Notes under the pieces: model-generated
Databases searched by the model: none
What the model was told of the DNA's origin: nothing
What the model saw: only the letters and a program-made list of their open reading frames with translations
Made by a program: the position numbers and the translations under genes
NCBI GenBank assembly: GCA_041394845.1
Contig: JAWKHL010000001.1
Coordinates: 1,860,001 to 1,924,000, forward strand
Direction: 5' to 3'
Origin: JAHCHG01 sp041394845
GTDB lineage: Bacteria > Acidobacteriota > Blastocatellia > Pyrinomonadales > Pyrinomonadaceae
Length of the DNA stretch: 64,000 nucleotides
Shown: positions 61,381-64,000 of the stretch, piece after piece
Numbering within the stretch: position 1 is the first letter of the stretch
How the letters are laid out: every line of letters begins with the position of its first letter

Positions 61381-62445
61381 TCAATCAATTATCCTCAGGG
61401 GCAATTTGGAGTTTTCCTTATTACCAGCATCAAAATTTTCCAAAATCGGCGGAACTTTTCTTTGTTCTTTTCCCCTTCTTCCCACCTCTACAATATCAAA
61501 AGCCTGTAGGGCGATATCTTCGGTTTTATTTTTTTTTATTTGATCCAGATCGGCCTCGATAATCGAAGTGTCTGTTCCCTCGCGCCGGAAGATTGTTACC
61601 TTTGATTCATCCGCATCCTTTGAAACTCCCCCGGCGCTGGCGATGGCCCGGGATAAGGTCATCTTTGAACGAAGAGAAATTTGTTTGGGATTTTCCACCC
61701 CGCCGATCACATAAACCGCTTGAGCCTCTAAAACGGTAATCACATCTCCCCCGAAAATCTGAGGATTGGCTTCCTTTTTGCCCGTCAACAAATCGCTTAT
61801 TTTGATGTTGATAAATTGTGAACCGGTATCCTGACTGGCAGTTACGAACTTTTCCTGAGGCTCTTGTCCTTTCAGAGCCTCCTTTTTTTTGATTTCACTC
61901 AGACAATTCAGGTTCTGTGATCGAAAGATCTGTACTTCTCCGCTGGCCTTGTCGGTCAATCCTCCGGAAATAATGATCAATTCATTTAGATAAATCGGTC
62001 GGTTTATTCGAAATCTCTGAGGATTTTTGATGGCTCCGTAAAGCACTGTGTCGGGGCGCTTTGAGCGATCCAAAATTCTCACAACCACTTGCGGGTTCCT
62101 CAGAAATCGTCCGTATGACTCGGCGATTTCCTTAGCCACTTCCTCGCCGCTTCGGCACAAACCGTAAACCGGTTTCTCCAAAAAATCCACCCCGCTAAGA
62201 AATCCCTCCGGCGTGATCGTTCCCCGCCAATCGTGTTCCAGGCTTCCCAGCACGTCGATTTCGATCAAATCCCCGTAATGGATCAGATCCTCTTCTTTCA
62301 CATCAGTTTGTTCGGAAACCTCCCCAACAACGGCAGGATTCTCGCCGGGTTCAGTTTTATCTGGCGTTTGGGCTAAAAGAATCATTTGCCCTAAAAGCAT
62401 GAGGTGAAAAATTATTGAGAGTTGGTACAGCCTGTTGTATCTCAT
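61381..62445 (-). CDS. Polysaccharide-export protein with SLBB domains (Wza-like)
   Basis: A 354-residue exported protein. After a hydrophobic start (LYQLSIIFHLMLLGQMILLA) a Poly_export domain begins (LIHYGDLIEIDVLGSLEHDW, GTITPEGFLSGVDFLEKPVY). Two SLBB-like domains follow: TVLYGAIKNPQRFRINRPIY with ELIIISGGLTDKA, and AVYVIGGVENPKQISLRSKM with RAIASAGGVSKDADESKV. Wza-type proteins form the outer-membrane exit for capsule or EPS. ATG 62445 is chosen; TTG and GTG codons just upstream are possible. Confidence 0.9.
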   Translation of the reverse strand: MRYNRLYQLSIIFHLMLLGQMILLAQTPDKTEPGENPAVVGEVSEQTDVKEEDLIHYGDLIEIDVLGSLEHDWRGTITPEGFLSGVDFLEKPVYGLCRSGEEVAKEIAESYGRFLRNPQVVVRILDRSKRPDTVLYGAIKNPQRFRINRPIYLNELIIISGGLTDKASGEVQIFRSQNLNCLSEIKKKEALKGQEPQEKFVTASQDTGSQFINIKISDLLTGKKEANPQIFGGDVITVLEAQAVYVIGGVENPKQISLRSKMTLSRAIASAGGVSKDADESKVTIFRREGTDTSIIEADLDQIKKNKTEDIALQAFDIVEVGRRGKEQRKVPPILENFDAGNKENSKLPLRIID

Positions 62446-62526
62446 CACCAAATTTGACGATCCGAAAGCGCTTTGACTTTGTAAAAATAAACCTTCAATC
62501 GGCGAAAATCTAATGCCGATCCTTTT

Positions 62527-62736
62527 CTAAACGTCTGATTCTTGCCTTTCTTTGCTTCTGGAATTTCGCGATGATTTTGAAGAAACCGTTCCCGGAACTG
62601 CAAATCCCTTAAACTCCCAATTACAACTATCACAAAGAAGATTATAACGAAAAATAATTTTTGACCACAGAGGAGTTGGACGATAACCTCGTCTGATTCG
62701 TTTACTGTAACATCTGGGACATCTTTGGCTAATCAT
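62527..62736 (-). CDS. Small zinc-ribbon protein in the export operon
   Basis: A 69-residue protein with CPRC at residues 6-9 and CDSC about 27 residues later, typical of a zinc ribbon, and a Ser/Arg-rich tail. It overlaps the upstream membrane-protein gene by 8 bp, a sign of translational coupling, and lies upstream of the SLBB protein. I have seen such short ribbons near exopolysaccharide genes, but no function is established. The alternative is a spurious ORF; the overlap and Cys pattern argue against this. Confidence 0.65.
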   Translation of the reverse strand: MISQRCPRCYSKRIRRGYRPTPLWSKIIFRYNLLCDSCNWEFKGFAVPGTVSSKSSRNSRSKERQESDV

Positions 62737-63733
62737 TTTTTTTATTGCGTGAAATGGTTTTCCTACCAGGTGCTTTTTCTTGAAGTTGTCTGATTATTTC
62801 TATTTCTGAGTTTATTCTTTCGGCAATGACTTCTTTTTCCGTGCTCCTGACATTTTCCCGGGCCAGATAAAAAAGTGCATCCCGATAAAGACTGATTGCT
62901 TTTTGGTATTCCTGCTTGAATTTTTCCTTCTCGGCTTGTTCGATCCAATGGGAAATCTTGATCGAGGCGGAAAATTCCTCTAATGCAGCCTTTGAATCGA
63001 CCAACTTTTCCTCTTCCGGATAAAACTGCAAAGCTGAATCAATCACTGCCTGCGCCCTTTGCACCAATTCGATTTTATCGGCCAGTTCAACTTGTTTGTT
63101 GGCCTCCTCGGTGCATAACCGGGATTCGATCTGAACCCAACTGAGGAGATGAAAACGGTGCAATTCTTCAACTATCTCCTTTCCTCTCCGCAACGCCGGA
63201 AGCCGAGGCGAACCAATTCCGGCCGTTTCCAACTGTTTTTTATTGAGGTTCAAATATTCATTACACATCTCGAAAACCTCCCAGTGCCCGTCGGGCAAAT
63301 GGGTCAGAATTCTGGCGGCTTGTGATTTTTTCTGAATTCCCTGAATAATCGCGGCATGTTTTTTGAGACTCAGGCGATTCCGGTCGCGTTTAACCTTCGA
63401 GTGTAGGGAAACATTTTTGAGGTTATAATCGAGTTGCTTTTCCGCCAACAAATACCTTTGCCTGACTTTTTTCAGAAACACTTCCCGCAAGAAAACCGCA
63501 CCGCCAAGCACGAAACTGGCGCTTAGCCCTGCCATAATCCATGGAGTTTCCTCGCCTCCCTCCTGCAAAATCCCCCAAATCAGAAAGAAGACCGAAATGC
63601 TGATGGCAACGGATAAAATGTAAAAACTGGATGCCGGCAACCAAAAGGGGCGCCGATATTGATTCCGAATTCGATTTTTTCTGCCAACGGAATATTTGGG
63701 TGAAGGATAATTATTTTTTCTGTTGCTTGCCAA
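62729..63733 (-). CDS. Membrane protein with two helices and a helical C-terminal domain
   Basis: A 334-residue protein starting at TTG 63733, which has GGAG 9 bp upstream; an alternative TTG is at 63757. A basic N-terminus is followed by two membrane helices (LPASSFYILSVAISISVFFL and WIMAGLSASFVLGGAVFLRE). The rest is long amphipathic helix with coiled-coil character (LLAEKQLDYNLKNVSLHSKV, AEKEKFKQEYQKAISLYRDA). The last piece resembles TPR-like helix pairs. It is first of three genes in a presumed polysaccharide-export operon. No family is recognised. Confidence 0.7.
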   Translation of the reverse strand: MASNRKNNYPSPKYSVGRKNRIRNQYRRPFWLPASSFYILSVAISISVFFLIWGILQEGGEETPWIMAGLSASFVLGGAVFLREVFLKKVRQRYLLAEKQLDYNLKNVSLHSKVKRDRNRLSLKKHAAIIQGIQKKSQAARILTHLPDGHWEVFEMCNEYLNLNKKQLETAGIGSPRLPALRRGKEIVEELHRFHLLSWVQIESRLCTEEANKQVELADKIELVQRAQAVIDSALQFYPEEEKLVDSKAALEEFSASIKISHWIEQAEKEKFKQEYQKAISLYRDALFYLARENVRSTEKEVIAERINSEIEIIRQLQEKAPGRKTISRNKKND

Positions 63734-63868
63734 GGTTAAATCTCCACACGGTGACAACTATTGCAATTAATTTTTCCGACAGGATATGAAGATATGTTAA
63801 TAGATAGTTAATTTTTCGGCAAAAGTTGTCAATTCGAAATTAGCTTTCCTAAAAAATTACCGGTTTGT

Positions 63869-63874
63869 TATAAT
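63869..63874 (+). promoter_or_regulatory. Extended -10 promoter just before the last gene
   Basis: TGTTATAAT (TG-N-TATAAT, with TATAAT at 63869-63874) is a textbook extended -10. Its predicted start (~63881) is next to the ATG at 63882, and no ribosome site lies between, so a leaderless mRNA is suggested. Confidence 0.55.
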
Positions 63875-63881
63875 TTTTCGT

Positions 63882-64000
63882 ATGAAAAAAACAAAGAAGA
63901 AAACTGAACGACCGATCTTCGACTCGATTCGAAAACCGACGGCTCCGCCCGGTCAAAAAATTGGCAAATCAAAACCCGATGAAAAGGTCTATCCCTCAAA
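63882..64000 (+). CDS. Small basic protein, N-terminal part (partial)
   Basis: The first 39 codons are present before the window ends: MKKTKKKTERPIFDSIRKPT and then APPGQKIGKSKPDEK. The protein is very Lys/Arg/Pro-rich. I do not recognise it. It lies divergent from the export operon. Since the frame stays open to the edge, full length cannot be judged. Confidence 0.5.
   Translation, partial: MKKTKKKTERPIFDSIRKPTAPPGQKIGKSKPDEKVYPS

Noticed and set aside
62445..62633. 62-residue minus frame before the SLBB gene
   Set aside because: It overlaps the zinc-ribbon gene in another frame and shows no conserved pattern; the zinc-ribbon frame is the better choice.

Overview
The window looks like a chromosomal segment of a Gram-negative, aerobically respiring bacterium. 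Outer-membrane signs are an LptE-like lipoprotein next to holA, a TonB C-terminal domain and a Wza-type SLBB export protein. The gene mix (a nuo cluster padded with unrelated small genes, several weak or absent Shine-Dalgarno sites, DUF1684 and SIMPL-like exported proteins, a Kup/KimA-like APC transporter) fits Acidobacteriota, perhaps Blastocatellia. That placement is an inference, not something the sequence proves. Coding DNA is of middling GC and the gaps between genes are AT-rich. I see no prophage, insertion sequence, CRISPR array or rRNA; one tRNA-Leu(UAA) is present.

Layout. 1-16221 (+): the 3' half of a respiratory complex I cluster, in the order nuoD(end)-E-F-G-H-J-K-L-M-N. nuoI is absent. 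Nearly every gap holds a small non-nuo gene: a heptad-repeat coiled coil, a SIMPL-like exported protein, a 54-residue protein, a decayed signal peptidase I, ribosomal protein bTHX, DUF1272, an unknown exported protein and DUF1684. A terminator closes the cluster. 16265-20208: a CAT-like acetyltransferase, an unknown protein and a class I glutamine amidotransferase, convergent with a YbdK-type carboxylate-amine ligase and a PilZ protein. 20832-23558: a large secreted beta-propeller protein behind a long structured leader. 23643-29278: a LysR regulator divergent from leuABCD, with a LysR box and promoter visible between them. 29415-32423: metB-like gene, PP2C phosphatase, NfeD-like protein. 32591-35789: tRNA-Leu, two exported proteins each behind a sigma-54 promoter, and mdh.

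35842-45761 is mostly minus-strand housekeeping: holA, lptE-like, folP, a Tat-exported cupin, ftsH, tilS and an argH homologue whose active site is lost. 45956-55333 (+): a TonB/SLH-like protein, a queuosine-precursor transporter, recG, two tandem RsmD-type methyltransferases, an EamA transporter, aroC and a TPR protein. 55378-64000: purD, a zinc-ribbon protein, an APC/KUP-like transporter, a three-hairpin intergenic element, a matrixin-like metalloprotease and the end of a polysaccharide-export gene group.

Across the window the gaps repeatedly carry degenerate 7-bp tandem arrays, often as inverted arms, and one such array lies inside tilS. The signals I consider most worth following are the inactive-looking ArgH, the heptamer repeat family, the sigma-54 promoter pair and the three-hairpin element at 59572-59653.
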